In this document: piece after piece, positions 55,728 to 64,000 of the stretch
Layout: each line of letters opens with the position of its first letter
Numbering within the stretch: position 1 is the first letter of the stretch
Assembly: GCF_002750855.1 (NCBI RefSeq)
Contig: NZ_NWUC01000006.1
Coordinates: forward strand, 277,842 to 341,841
DNA: 64,000 bases
Direction: 5' to 3'
Origin: Neopararhizobium haloflavum
Lineage (GTDB): Bacteria; Pseudomonadota; Alphaproteobacteria; Rhizobiales; Rhizobiaceae
Made by a program: the position numbers and the translations under genes
Notes under the pieces: generated by a model
The model's database searches: none
Told to the model about the DNA's origin: nothing
Seen by the model: the letters and a program-made list of their open reading frames with translations, nothing else

Positions 55728-56711
55728 TCAGAACGTGTCCATAACACCGATGATGGCCGGGCCGAGGATGACGCCGAACAACACCGGCAGGAAGAAGAGG
55801 ATCATCGGCACGGTGAGCTTGGGCGGCAGGGCGGCGGCTTTCTTCTCGGCCTCCGTCATGCGCTGATCGCGGCTTTCCTGGGCGAGGACACGCAGCGCCT
55901 GGGAGATCGGCGTGCCGTACCGCTCGGCCTGGATCAGCGCCTGGGAGACCGATTTCACGCTCTCAAGCCCGGTGCGGGTGCCAAGATTCTCATAGGCCTG
56001 ACGGCGTTCGGGCAGATAGGAAAGCTCCGCCGTCGTCAGAACCAGTTCCTCGGCGAGCGGGGTCGACTGCGCGGCGATCTCGTCGGCCACCCGGCGCAGC
56101 GCCGCCTCGATCGAAACGCCCGATTCCACGCAGATCAGCGCAAGGTCCAGCGCGTCCGGCCATGCCTGGCGGATCGACTTCTGCCGCTTGCCGGCCTGGT
56201 TGGTCACGTAGATATTGGGGGCGTAGAAGCCGGCATAGGCGACCACGGTGCAGAACAGGAACTTGATCGTGAAGGGCTGTTCGGCCAGCCCGCCCATGCC
56301 CATCACGTAGAACAGCGCGAACATCAGAAAAACGAAGGGCAGCGCGAACCGGGCGAAGAGGAAGCGGTTGAGCGCATTGGGGCTGCGATAGCCGGCAGAC
56401 CGCAGCTTGTTGACCGTCTGGTCGTCGACCAGCGCCTTCCTCAGGTTCAGGCTGTCGACGATCTGGCGCAGTGAGCTGTTGTTTTCCTGTCGCAGAGAGC
56501 CGCGGCGGTTCTGTTCCGCGTTCAGTCGCGCCCGCTCGCGCGCACGGATTTCATCGCGCTCGATGGCGACCGATTTCATGCGTTGGTTGAGGTCGCCCCG
56601 TTCGAAATAGGGCATGACGAACGTGATCAGCGTGGCGAAGACCGAGATAGACACCAGCATGGCGAGAACGAAGCTCGGGTTGGTCGCCGTGTTGATGATG
56701 GTGGTGAACAT
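55728..56711 (-). CDS. tadC: Tad pilus inner-membrane protein TadC
   Basis: Type II secretion F-domain protein of 327 residues with about four hydrophobic segments. F-domain sequence: LICVESGVSIEAALRRVADEI and LAQESRDQRMTEAEKKAAALPPKLTVPMILFFLPVLF at the C-terminus. With TadB it forms the inner-membrane platform on which the CpaF ATPase acts. It lies 22 bases after tadB and is the last gene of the operon in this window. Confidence 0.93.
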   Translation of the reverse strand: MFTTIINTATNPSFVLAMLVSISVFATLITFVMPYFERGDLNQRMKSVAIERDEIRARERARLNAEQNRRGSLRQENNSSLRQIVDSLNLRKALVDDQTVNKLRSAGYRSPNALNRFLFARFALPFVFLMFALFYVMGMGGLAEQPFTIKFLFCTVVAYAGFYAPNIYVTNQAGKRQKSIRQAWPDALDLALICVESGVSIEAALRRVADEIAAQSTPLAEELVLTTAELSYLPERRQAYENLGTRTGLESVKSVSQALIQAERYGTPISQALRVLAQESRDQRMTEAEKKAAALPPKLTVPMILFFLPVLFGVILGPAIIGVMDTF

Positions 56712-56733
56712 GGAAGATCGCCTTGATCGTGGT

Positions 56734-57747
56734 TCAGATCTCGAAATTGATCATGTTGCGCATGACGAAGATGCCGATCGACATCCAGAAGCCTGAAACG
56801 CCGAGGATGAACTGGCCGCGTGGATCGGTGAAAAGCACGGTCATGTAGTCGGGTGACGTCAGGTAGACGAGGACGGCGACGATGAAGGGCAGCGCGCCGA
56901 TGATGACGGCTGAAGCCTTCGCTTCCATCGAGAGCGCCTGAACCTTGGCCTTCATCTTGCGTCGGTCGCGCAAGACGCGTGAAAGATTGCCGAGCGCTTC
57001 GGACAGGTTGCCGCCGGCCTGCGCCTGAATGGCGATGACGATGGCGAAGAAGCTGGCCTCCGGCAGCGGAATGCCCTGATGCAGCCGGGTGCAGGCTTCC
57101 GGCACGCTCATACCGAGTTGCTGCGCCTCGACGATGCGGCGGAACTCGCTCTTGACCGGCTCCTGGGCCTCTGCCGCGATGAGGCGGATGGAGTCGTTGA
57201 GCGGCAGGCCCGACTTGATCGAACGGACCATGACGTCGAGCGCATTGGGAAACTCGTTCAGGAACGCCTTCATCCGCTTGGAACGCAGATAGGCCACCAC
57301 CCAGCGCGGTATGCCGAAGGCGGCGACGAAGAAGACGCCGAGACAGAGCAGCAGTGGCATCCCGGCGGCGAAGACGACGAAGGTGAAGATCAGGCCGAAA
57401 GCGACGCCGATCAGGTAGAACTGGCGCGGCGCGATCTTCAGTCCGGCCTGCGCGAGAAGCACCTTGAGCGGCGGCGATTTGGTCTGCTTGTTGGCCTGCT
57501 TCTGCTTTTCTTCGAGATCTTTCAGGGAGTTTTCGACGGTCCGGCGGCGTTTGCTCGCTTCGTTCACCCGGTCACGCGCGACACGCACGGCGTTCTGGTC
57601 GGTTTCCGCCGCGCGCACGCGGTTGAGCCGCGCTTCGGCCTTCTTGGCGTTCTCGAACCGGGAATAAAGCAACGAATAGGCGACGGCGGCGACGGAGATC
57701 GCGACCAGGGCGCCGATGGCGATGATGTTGAGATCGATCCCGGCCAC
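56734..57747 (-). CDS. tadB: Tad pilus inner-membrane protein TadB
   Basis: Type II secretion F-domain protein of 337 residues. The N-terminal helix is followed by a basic coiled stretch (VNEASKRRRTVENSLKDLEEKQKQ). The F domain (LMVRSIKSGLPLNDSIRLIA, EAQQLGMSVPEACTRLHQGIPLPEASFF, AQAGGNLSEALGNLSRVLRDR) and a C-terminal membrane segment follow. Partner of TadC. Starts nine bases after cpaF. Confidence 0.93.
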   Translation of the reverse strand: MAGIDLNIIAIGALVAISVAAVAYSLLYSRFENAKKAEARLNRVRAAETDQNAVRVARDRVNEASKRRRTVENSLKDLEEKQKQANKQTKSPPLKVLLAQAGLKIAPRQFYLIGVAFGLIFTFVVFAAGMPLLLCLGVFFVAAFGIPRWVVAYLRSKRMKAFLNEFPNALDVMVRSIKSGLPLNDSIRLIAAEAQEPVKSEFRRIVEAQQLGMSVPEACTRLHQGIPLPEASFFAIVIAIQAQAGGNLSEALGNLSRVLRDRRKMKAKVQALSMEAKASAVIIGALPFIVAVLVYLTSPDYMTVLFTDPRGQFILGVSGFWMSIGIFVMRNMINFEI

Positions 57748-57756
57748 GGTGTCCGC

Positions 57757-59286
57757 CTATTCCTTTTCCATCGCGTCCAGCGCTGCGGCGAGACGCTTTT
57801 CCTCGTTGTAGTAGCGAGCACGATCCCAGAAATTCGGCCGGCCGACGCCGGTCGATTTGTGCCGGCCGATCAGGCGGCCATTGGCGTCTTCACCCTCGAC
57901 CTCGTACTTCATCAGATCCTGGGTGATGATCACGTCGCCTTCCATGCCGATCACCTCGGTGATCTGCGTGATCCGGCGCGAGCCGTCGCGCATGCGGCTG
58001 GCCTGGACGATAACGTCGACCGACCCGCAGATGATCTCGCGCACGGTCTTGGCCGGCAGCGCGAAGCCGCCCATGGCGATCATCGATTCCATGCGGGAAA
58101 GACACTCGCGCGGCGTGTTGGCGTGGATCGTCCCCATCGAGCCGTCGTGGCCGGTGTTCATGGCCTGCAGGAGGTCGAAGACCTCCGGGCCGCGCACCTC
58201 GCCGACGATGATGCGTTCGGGCCGCATGCGCAGGCAGTTCTTGACCAGGTCGCGCATCGTCACTTCGCCCTCGCCCTCGATGTTGGGCGGGCGGGTCTCG
58301 AGGCGCACCACATGCGGCTGTTGCAGCTGGAGTTCCGCCGAGTCCTCGCAGGTGATGATCCGCTCGTCGGTGTCTATGTATCGCGTCAGGCAGTTGAGCA
58401 GCGTCGTCTTGCCCGAGCCCGTTCCGCCGGAAATCACCGTGTTGCACCGCACCCGGCCGATGATTTGCAGCAGAACTGCGCCTTCCGGCGTGATCGTGCC
58501 GAATTTGACCAGCTGATCGAGCGTCAGCTTGTCCTTCTTGAACTTGCGGATGGTGAGCGCAGTGCCGTCGATTGCGAGCGGCGGCGCGATCACGTTGACA
58601 CGCGATCCGTCCGGCAGGCGTGCGTCGCAGATCGGTGAGGATTCGTCGACACGACGGCCAACCTGGCTGACGATCCGCTGGCAGATCGACAGCAACTGGC
58701 CGTTGTCGCGGAACCGGATCTCCGACTCCTCGACCTTGCCGTTGACTTCGATGAAGGTTTGCCCCGCCCCATTGACCATGATGTCGGCGATGTCGTCGCG
58801 CGCCAGCAGTGGCTCCAGCGGCCCGTATCCCAGAACGTCGTTGCAGATGTCTTCGAGCAGTTCTTCCTGCTCGGAGATCGACATCGCGAAATTCTTGATC
58901 GAGATGATGTCGTTGACGATGTCGCGGATTTCTTCGCGCGCGCTCTCCGCATCGAGCTTGGCCAGCTGCGAAAGATCGATCGTGTCGATCAGCGCCGCAA
59001 ACACCTGGCTCTTGGTGTTGTAATAGCTGTCCGTCTTGCGCGAGCGGCGCTTCTGTTCGGGCTGTGGGGCAGGCGGTGGAACCGGGATGCGCGGGCGTTG
59101 TTGTGCGGCACTGGGGGCGCTCTCCGTCGGCCCGGCGTCATCCTGCAGGACGGCGGGGCCGTGATCGGCCGGCACCGGTTGCGGGTTCGCCGCTTCCACA
59201 TCCTTGATCGAGGGCGACAGCGGGGGGCTCGGCTGCACGCTTTGCGGCGGCCTGTTGAACCCGTCCTTGCCTCTTTTGCCAAACAT
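57757..59286 (-). CDS. cpaF: Tad pilus assembly ATPase CpaF/TadA
   Basis: Secretion-type ATPase of about 509 residues. A Pro-rich low-complexity N-terminal tail (about 85 residues) is followed by the GspE core: Walker A SGGTGSGKTTLLN near residues 280-292, Asp-box/Walker B region RIIVGEVRGPEVFDLLQAMNTGHDG with its Glu, and the His-box GSMGTIHANTPRE. It powers assembly of the Flp pilus. ATG at 59286 follows AGG; a GTG at 59322 would add 12 residues. 75 bases separate it from cpaE. Confidence 0.95.
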   Translation of the reverse strand: MFGKRGKDGFNRPPQSVQPSPPLSPSIKDVEAANPQPVPADHGPAVLQDDAGPTESAPSAAQQRPRIPVPPPAPQPEQKRRSRKTDSYYNTKSQVFAALIDTIDLSQLAKLDAESAREEIRDIVNDIISIKNFAMSISEQEELLEDICNDVLGYGPLEPLLARDDIADIMVNGAGQTFIEVNGKVEESEIRFRDNGQLLSICQRIVSQVGRRVDESSPICDARLPDGSRVNVIAPPLAIDGTALTIRKFKKDKLTLDQLVKFGTITPEGAVLLQIIGRVRCNTVISGGTGSGKTTLLNCLTRYIDTDERIITCEDSAELQLQQPHVVRLETRPPNIEGEGEVTMRDLVKNCLRMRPERIIVGEVRGPEVFDLLQAMNTGHDGSMGTIHANTPRECLSRMESMIAMGGFALPAKTVREIICGSVDVIVQASRMRDGSRRITQITEVIGMEGDVIITQDLMKYEVEGEDANGRLIGRHKSTGVGRPNFWDRARYYNEEKRLAAALDAMEKE

Positions 59287-59361
59287 CGCCTGGTCCAGTC
59301 CGTCTGTGATCCCTCGTCTCACCGCGGCGCGGGAACGAGACCGTTCATGTCCTTTGCGCCG

Positions 59362-60639
59362 TCAGCGCGCGGCGGCCTTCTTGCGTCCGATCAGCGACAT
59401 CAGATCGGACAGCCCGCCCTTCCTGCGCTTCTTCGTGTCCGCCCGTCCGGTCACCACATGCGCGATCTGGGCGATCGTCTCGGCGGCGGCCGATTTCGGC
59501 TCCATCTCGCTGATCATGCGCCCGCTATTGGCGGCGGCGCCGAAAAGCGCGCTGTCGAAGGGAAGAATGGCGATCGGCTCCATCTCCAGCGGCTCCGCGA
59601 AATCGGCCGGCGTGATCTCGGGCCGCTTCGGCATCCCGACCTGGTTCAGCACCAGATGCGGCGCATGGTCGTTCGGCCGCATCTTGCGCAGCACATCCAT
59701 GAGGTTCTTGGTGTTGCGCAGATTGGCGAGATCCGGCACGGCGGTAACGACGATCTGGTCGACTTCGCCGAGCACCGAAAGCGCCCAGTCGGTCCACACA
59801 TGCGGCAGGTCCAAAACGGTGACGGGCGCCGATCGCTGCACCACCTCGATCATCGGCGAGAACGCATTGCGCTGCAGGTCGTAGGTCTTGTCCAGCATCG
59901 ACGGCGCCGCCAGCATCGAGAGATGATCCGAGCATTTGGCCAGCAGCCGGTCGAGGAAGACATCATCGAGGCGCTCGGGCGAGAAGACCGCCTCGGAGAT
60001 GCCCTGCGGCGGGTCCTGGTCGAAGTTGATGTTGGCCGTGCCGAAGGCAAGGTCGAGATCGGCGAGGATCACTTCCTCGGAGAACAGGCTGGAAATCGCG
60101 AAGGCGCAGTTGTGGGCGAGTGTCGAGGAGCCGCAGCCGCCCTTGGCGCCGACAAAGGCGACGGTCCGCCCCAGCGGCTCGGCATCCGGATCGACGAAGA
60201 TCGCGCTGATGACGCCGATGAGGTCCGCCATGGAGACCGGCGCGACGATATATTCGGAGATGCCGTTGCGGATCAGTTCGCGATAGAGCGCGACATCGTT
60301 GTGGTGTCCGATGATGACGACCTTGGTCGAGGCGTCGCAGACATCGGCAAGCTGCTCCAGCTCCCCGAGCAGCGTCGCCCGGTCCTCGTCGCTCTCCAGT
60401 ATGATGAGGTTCGGCGTCGGCTGCTGGCTGAAGAGGTTGACGGCGGCGGCGACGCCGCCCTTGTTGACCCTCAAATTGACCTTGCCCATGCGCCGGTCTT
60501 CGCCGCAGCGCTCCACGGTGCGCAGCAATCCCTCCGTCTCGCAGAAGGCCTGGATGGAGATGCGCGGCAGCGGCCGCATGCGGTCCATCGCTTCGCCCGT
60601 TTCCGGTGCGCCCGCTTCCTCGTAGTCGTTGCCCGTCAT
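59362..60639 (-). CDS. cpaE: Tad pilus localisation ATPase-like protein CpaE/TadZ
   Basis: 425-residue protein. The N-terminal half resembles a receiver domain (KVVIIGHHNDVALYRELIRNG). The C-terminal half is a MinD/ParA-type P-loop protein with the deviant Walker A FVGAKGGCGSSTLAHN and LADLDLAFGTANINFDQDP. CpaE/TadZ places the pilus machine at a cell pole. It begins upstream of cpaD's tail and is separated from it by 42 bases. Confidence 0.93.
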   Translation of the reverse strand: MTGNDYEEAGAPETGEAMDRMRPLPRISIQAFCETEGLLRTVERCGEDRRMGKVNLRVNKGGVAAAVNLFSQQPTPNLIILESDEDRATLLGELEQLADVCDASTKVVIIGHHNDVALYRELIRNGISEYIVAPVSMADLIGVISAIFVDPDAEPLGRTVAFVGAKGGCGSSTLAHNCAFAISSLFSEEVILADLDLAFGTANINFDQDPPQGISEAVFSPERLDDVFLDRLLAKCSDHLSMLAAPSMLDKTYDLQRNAFSPMIEVVQRSAPVTVLDLPHVWTDWALSVLGEVDQIVVTAVPDLANLRNTKNLMDVLRKMRPNDHAPHLVLNQVGMPKRPEITPADFAEPLEMEPIAILPFDSALFGAAANSGRMISEMEPKSAAAETIAQIAHVVTGRADTKKRRKGGLSDLMSLIGRKKAAAR

Positions 60640-60681
60640 CGATCCTGCCCCTCGTTCTCGTCCGTTGCGCCCTGCGGGTGC

Positions 60682-61347
60682 TTAAAGTCCCGCGCCCTCG
60701 GACTGATAGTCTCTCAGCACCTGCTCGCGGCGGCCGGCATCGATCGGCGTCGAACCGCGTGGCGCGATCAGGTCCATCGGATCGGCCACCATGGCGGCCA
60801 GGTTGTTCTGGCTCGCGCAGCCGAAATTGGCGTAGTGCTTGTTCTCGTTGCCGTTCGCCAGCATGTCTTCCGGCCAGCGGCCGCATTCGCCCGTCGTCGC
60901 GTCGATCGCGAAATAGGACACGCGGATCGGCGCCGCGTCGCCGCTTGCCGAGGCGTGGTAGGGCGTCGTGAGAATGCGGCCCTGCGGTATGCCTTGCTTG
61001 ACCAGTTCTTCGCGCACCTGCTGCGCCAGGATCGAGGCGGCACCGGAATTCATCGAGCCCGCCGGTGTCATGATCCGCACCGAGCCCGACGCTGATGCCT
61101 TGTAGCGCTGGGCATGCCCGCGCACGGCGCCGCGCGAGGCGATCGTCAGCTCCCGGTCGCCGCTTGCCACCGGGATGTCGAGCGTCTGCTCCTGCTCGCT
61201 GACGATGATCGGATGGTTGGTGCGGTAGTCGTCGGGCACGGAGCCCACTTCCACATGATGCACGTTGGCGCAGGCCGAAAGCAGCCCGGCAAGGACGGCC
61301 GCGGAGGCGAACCGCGCTGCCGTTGAAAGATGTCTGGTGGTCGTCAT
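60682..61347 (-). CDS. cpaD: Tad pilus assembly lipoprotein CpaD
   Basis: Lipoprotein of 221 residues with signal peptide and lipobox LLSAC-A. The CpaD domain shows DDYRTNHPIIVSEQEQTLDIPV, the OmpA-like middle (ASILAQQVREELVKQGIP) and NFGCASQNNLAAMVADPMDLI near the C-terminus. It supports the secretin in the outer membrane. ATG at 61347 matches the signal peptide; the frame is open 46 codons further upstream, inside cpaC. Confidence 0.92.
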   Translation of the reverse strand: MTTTRHLSTAARFASAAVLAGLLSACANVHHVEVGSVPDDYRTNHPIIVSEQEQTLDIPVASGDRELTIASRGAVRGHAQRYKASASGSVRIMTPAGSMNSGAASILAQQVREELVKQGIPQGRILTTPYHASASGDAAPIRVSYFAIDATTGECGRWPEDMLANGNENKHYANFGCASQNNLAAMVADPMDLIAPRGSTPIDAGRREQVLRDYQSEGAGL

Positions 61348-61366
61348 CGCCTTCAAGCCCCCGAAA

Positions 61367-62983
61367 TCACTTGTAGATGAAGCCGACCACGCCATGGTAG
61401 CGCCCCTTCGGCAGTTCCGTTTCCATGCGTCCATAGACGCGGTTGACCTTGCCCAGGAAGAACCCGGCTCCGTCGCTGGCCGCATTGAAATTGTCGTCCG
61501 GCCGGGCCAGTTCGTTGCGTGCCGTCGGGCGCACCAGGTAAGGTGTCGCGATGATCACGAGTTCGGTCTCGTTGCGCTGAAAGTCGCGGCTGCGGAACAG
61601 CGTGCCGAGAACCGGTATCTTCGAAATGCCCGGATGACCGGACATCGCCTGGCGGATGTCGTCCTTGACGAGGCCTGCGATCACGATCGAGCCGCCCGAG
61701 GGCAGTTCGACGGAGGTTTCGGCCTCGCGCCGGCGGATCGACATCAGGTTGGCGCCCTGGACGCCCATGCCCGCCGACAGCGACACCGAATCCTCGAACG
61801 TCGGCTCGGAGACTTCCGTGCGTACCCTGAGGCTGATGCGCCCCGGCGAAAGCACCACCGGCGTGAAGTCCAGCCCGATGCCGTACTGCACCTGTGCGAT
61901 GTCGTAGGTCAGCGTGCGCTGGCCGTTGTCGTCTTCCGAAACGTCCTGCCCGTCGACGAGGCGGAAATCGCCGCCGACATAGAATGAGGCGGCCTCGCCG
62001 GAAATCGCCGTCAGGGAAGGCTCGGCCAGCGTGCGCATCACGCCGGCGCGTTCCATGGCGTTCATGTAGCTGTTGATGTCGAAATCGCCGAACGATCCGA
62101 TCAGGTTGCCGCCCGAGGTCTCGAATGCCGGCTTACCGAGGTTTGCCGGGAGCTGGCTGGCGAAAGATCCGCCGAGCCGCGAGCCCGAAACCGAGGCGAA
62201 TGTGTTGAAGCCGAGCTGCTTGAGGACCTGGCGGCTGACTTCGGCCACCGTCACCTTCAGCGTTACCTGGTCCTCGCCCTCGATATTCAGGAGGTTGACG
62301 ATCTGCGAGACCTGCCGATCCTCCGCGAAGATCGCCGCGTCGCCGCCCTCGCCGACAGCCGTGAGGTTGCGCGTCGTCGCTTCGCCGCCCGTCAGGAAGA
62401 TCTGCGCCAGCTGGCTTGCGCGCTGGGAATCCTGCGGCGTCTGCACCGTCCCGTTGAGAACGATGTTGTCGTTGATGATCTCGACAGAGATGTCGGAATC
62501 GGGGATGAACCGGGTCAGCTGCTGTTCCAGCCCCGTGATGTCCCGCTCGATGGCGAGATCGAGCGTCACGATCTCCTCGCCATTCGGCCCGAAGACGAAG
62601 ATGTTGGTCTGTCCGACGCTCTTGCCGAAAAGATAGAGCCGGCTGGACGTGCGGGTCACCGCGTCGGCGATCGATGGGTCGGCGACCAGGATGTCGCCCG
62701 CCGCGGTCGGCAGGTCGACGACGACCGCCTTGTTGAGACCGAGCTTGACCCGGCGCGAAACGCCCGCCCCGCTATCGGCGATGCGTAAAATGTTACTGTC
62801 CGCATGGGCACTGGAAACGGATAGCCCGCTGAGCGGGTCAAGCGGCACGGCGGCCGCGGCGAGAAGCGCGACCATGAAAGGCGTCGCCAGGCGCCCGGCG
62901 AGCCGGCGCTTGAGGGCTTTGGTGAGCTTTGGCTTGGCGTTCGACACTGTTCTGCCCCCGTATCCTGGCTTACTGGCCGACAT
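61367..62983 (-). CDS. cpaC: Tad pilus outer-membrane secretin CpaC/RcpA
   Basis: Secretin of 538 residues. A long basic N-terminus and signal peptide (to SSAHA-DS) are followed by a pilus/BON-like N domain (VVDLPTAAGDILVADPSIADAV, VQTPQDSQRASQLA) and the secretin barrel domain (SLTAISGEAASFYVGGDFRLVDG, VELPSGGSIVIAGLVKDDIRQ, IPVLGTLFRSRDFQRNETELVIIATPYLV). It forms the outer-membrane pore for the pilus. ATG at 62983 overlaps the cpaB stop; a GTG at 62947, six bases after GGGGGC, gives a shorter and equally plausible signal peptide. Confidence 0.93.
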   Translation of the reverse strand: MSASKPGYGGRTVSNAKPKLTKALKRRLAGRLATPFMVALLAAAAVPLDPLSGLSVSSAHADSNILRIADSGAGVSRRVKLGLNKAVVVDLPTAAGDILVADPSIADAVTRTSSRLYLFGKSVGQTNIFVFGPNGEEIVTLDLAIERDITGLEQQLTRFIPDSDISVEIINDNIVLNGTVQTPQDSQRASQLAQIFLTGGEATTRNLTAVGEGGDAAIFAEDRQVSQIVNLLNIEGEDQVTLKVTVAEVSRQVLKQLGFNTFASVSGSRLGGSFASQLPANLGKPAFETSGGNLIGSFGDFDINSYMNAMERAGVMRTLAEPSLTAISGEAASFYVGGDFRLVDGQDVSEDDNGQRTLTYDIAQVQYGIGLDFTPVVLSPGRISLRVRTEVSEPTFEDSVSLSAGMGVQGANLMSIRRREAETSVELPSGGSIVIAGLVKDDIRQAMSGHPGISKIPVLGTLFRSRDFQRNETELVIIATPYLVRPTARNELARPDDNFNAASDGAGFFLGKVNRVYGRMETELPKGRYHGVVGFIYK

Positions 62984-63764
62984 TGGTGATCGACCCCGAG
63001 CGGATCAGCTGGATCGTGTTCGCGGCTCCGCTGCCGAGAAGATGCTCGGAAAATTCCGTGTCCGGTTCCTGCACGTCGGCGACGCTGCGCAGCGCCAGCG
63101 TCAGCCGGTCGGCCATCTGCTGGGCAACGGCGATCACCTGCGTCTGGTCGGGCGTCAGCTCCAGCGTCGCGGTCGAGCCGACGGCGGTCTTGTTGCCGTC
63201 CTCGTCCTCCTGGATCTGCTGGTCGATGGCGAGCACGCGGATGTTCTTCAGCACCACTTCGGTCTGGTAGTCGTCCGCTTCGCCGCGCCGGACCATGATC
63301 ACGTCGACCCGGTCGTTCGGCAGGATGAAGCCGCCCGCGCTGGTGGAGACGGAGATGTCGGTCGCCACCGCCCGCTTGCCCGATGGCAGCAGCGAGGACA
63401 TGATCCGCGAGGAGGAATCGACGACCTTTTCGGCCCTCACCGGCTCGCCTGCGAAAAGCGGCAGCCGCACGACGGCGCCGGCCAGTTCGGTTTCCGCATC
63501 CGGCCGCGTCGAGCGCGTGATGAAACTGTCCGTCACCGCGTCGCTCGGCCATTCCTGCCAGGCCATCGCCTCCTCGTTGAGGCGCGAGCCGATCGGCAGG
63601 CTGGCGGTCGCGACCAGCACGTCCTCAAGCGCGATCTGCTCGACCACCGGCTGGATCGTCTGGGTGACGGATGTCTCCGGCGCCGAAAGGTTCATGGCCA
63701 GCAAACCAGCCAGTCCGGCCGCCCCCACGGCAACGGTCAGGATAAGGATACGGGCAGGCTTCAT
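62970..63764 (-). CDS. cpaB: Tad pilus assembly protein CpaB/RcpC
   Basis: Protein of 264 residues with an N-terminal membrane segment (RILILTVAVGAAGLAGLLAM) and the SAF domain (VLVATASLPIGSRLNEEAMAWQEWP), followed by the RcpC region (DRVDVIMVRRGE, TLELTPDQTQVIAVAQQMADRLTLALRS). It lies at the periplasmic face of the Tad machine. The first gene of the Tad operon visible here; the pilin (flp) and cpaA genes are expected past the right edge. ATG at 63764 starts the membrane segment properly. Confidence 0.92.
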   Translation of the reverse strand: MKPARILILTVAVGAAGLAGLLAMNLSAPETSVTQTIQPVVEQIALEDVLVATASLPIGSRLNEEAMAWQEWPSDAVTDSFITRSTRPDAETELAGAVVRLPLFAGEPVRAEKVVDSSSRIMSSLLPSGKRAVATDISVSTSAGGFILPNDRVDVIMVRRGEADDYQTEVVLKNIRVLAIDQQIQEDEDGNKTAVGSTATLELTPDQTQVIAVAQQMADRLTLALRSVADVQEPDTEFSEHLLGSGAANTIQLIRSGSITNVGQ

Positions 63765-63826
63765 CGCTGATTCCCCAACGCGCAAATTCTGTCGTGGCGA
63801 GAATGCGGCGAAAATCGTGTATTTAA

Positions 63827-63856
63827 GGTTAACGAGTTGCTTACGCGTCTGGTTAA
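63827..63856. promoter_or_regulatory. Paired GGTTAA sites (possible CtrA half-sites) upstream of cpaB
   Basis: GGTTAACG occurs twice, at 63827-63834 and 63851-63858. On the cpaB strand these read TTAACC, the half-site of the cell-cycle regulator CtrA, which controls pilus genes in Caulobacter. The 24-base period does not match the TTAA-N7-TTAA spacing of a full site, so this is a weak candidate. Confidence 0.3.
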
Positions 63857-63940
63857 CGGGATCTTGCCGGCCACTGCGGCTCTTGCGTCAGGGGGAGAAG
63901 AGAGGCCGCCCCACGCTTCAGGCCCCCACCATCTCCGTCA

Positions 63941-63961
63941 TTCCTGTGCTTGTCACAGGAA
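63941..63961. repeat. Palindromic intergenic repeat
   Basis: TTCCTGTG-CTTGT-CACAGGAA, an 8-bp stem with a 5-base loop, embedded in CGTCATTCCTG...GGAATCCAT. I recall closely similar palindromes scattered between genes in several Rhizobiales genomes, but no second copy is seen in this window, so its status as an interspersed repeat needs a genome search. Confidence 0.45.
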
Positions 63962-64000
63962 TCCATACCGTCAAGCGCCCCGCAGCAAGGCTTCTTCGGC

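Noticed and set aside
58759-61095. 778-codon open frame on the plus strand across cpaD-cpaF
   Set aside because: Antisense to three well-supported pilus genes; Arg/Ala/Asp-rich composition typical of a reverse frame in GC-rich DNA; no domain.

Overview
The window is about 64 kb of GC-rich chromosomal DNA from an alphaproteobacterium, most likely a member of the Hyphomicrobiales (Rhizobiales). This rests on the gene families present: an ActS/ActR (RegB/RegA) redox two-component pair, MmcB, a DUF1476 protein (F1-ATPase zeta-inhibitor family), TamA/TamB, a TAXI-TRAP importer, a CpaB-F/TadBC pilus locus, an EcfG-type stress promoter and an AbcR-like small RNA locus beside polA. No species can be named from the sequence alone. 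I saw no rRNA, tRNA, insertion sequence, prophage or CRISPR array. Core and accessory genes are mixed, with dense minus- and plus-strand operons.

Layout, left half. A small secreted RTX/DUF4214 protein (381-1343) has its own terminator. An acyltransferase-3 membrane protein and a convergent M20 dipeptidase follow. The gap before polA carries a probable small RNA on the minus strand (4161-4291). After polA come an SDR oxidoreductase, a YnjBCD-type ABC importer running straight into hrpB, the actS-actR pair, mmcB, an L,D-transpeptidase lipoprotein, an SH3-domain membrane protein, malate synthase G, a lone hydantoinase-A-like ATPase, a LuxR-type solo regulator and gyrB. Behind gyrB sit a 72-residue membrane protein with a consensus EcfG promoter, a divergent DUF1476 protein and a UspA-family protein.

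Middle (28.4-39.1 kb). This is an accessory catabolic island. On the minus strand are a TAXI-TRAP importer, an IclR regulator, an ACMSD-like amidohydrolase, an aldehyde dehydrogenase and an aromatic-type FAD hydroxylase. Divergently on the plus strand are a thiamine-diphosphate enzyme and a TauE/SafE permease. A shared palindromic motif upstream of both halves suggests one IclR regulon that takes up and degrades an organic acid, possibly aromatic. A run of tandem repeats sits immediately behind the aldehyde dehydrogenase stop codon.

Right half. A transglutaminase-like protein is followed by the tamA-tamB outer-membrane assembly pair and a DUF1801 protein. Next is a LacI-controlled sugar operon: LacI, periplasmic binding protein, two permeases, ATPase, ROK kinase, UPF0303 protein, AGE-family epimerase and a SelW-like protein. 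It fits import and isomerisation/phosphorylation of a hexose such as mannose. The window ends in a minus-strand Tad/Cpa pilus operon (cpaB, C, D, E, F, tadB, tadC); the pilin and prepilin peptidase genes would lie beyond the right edge.
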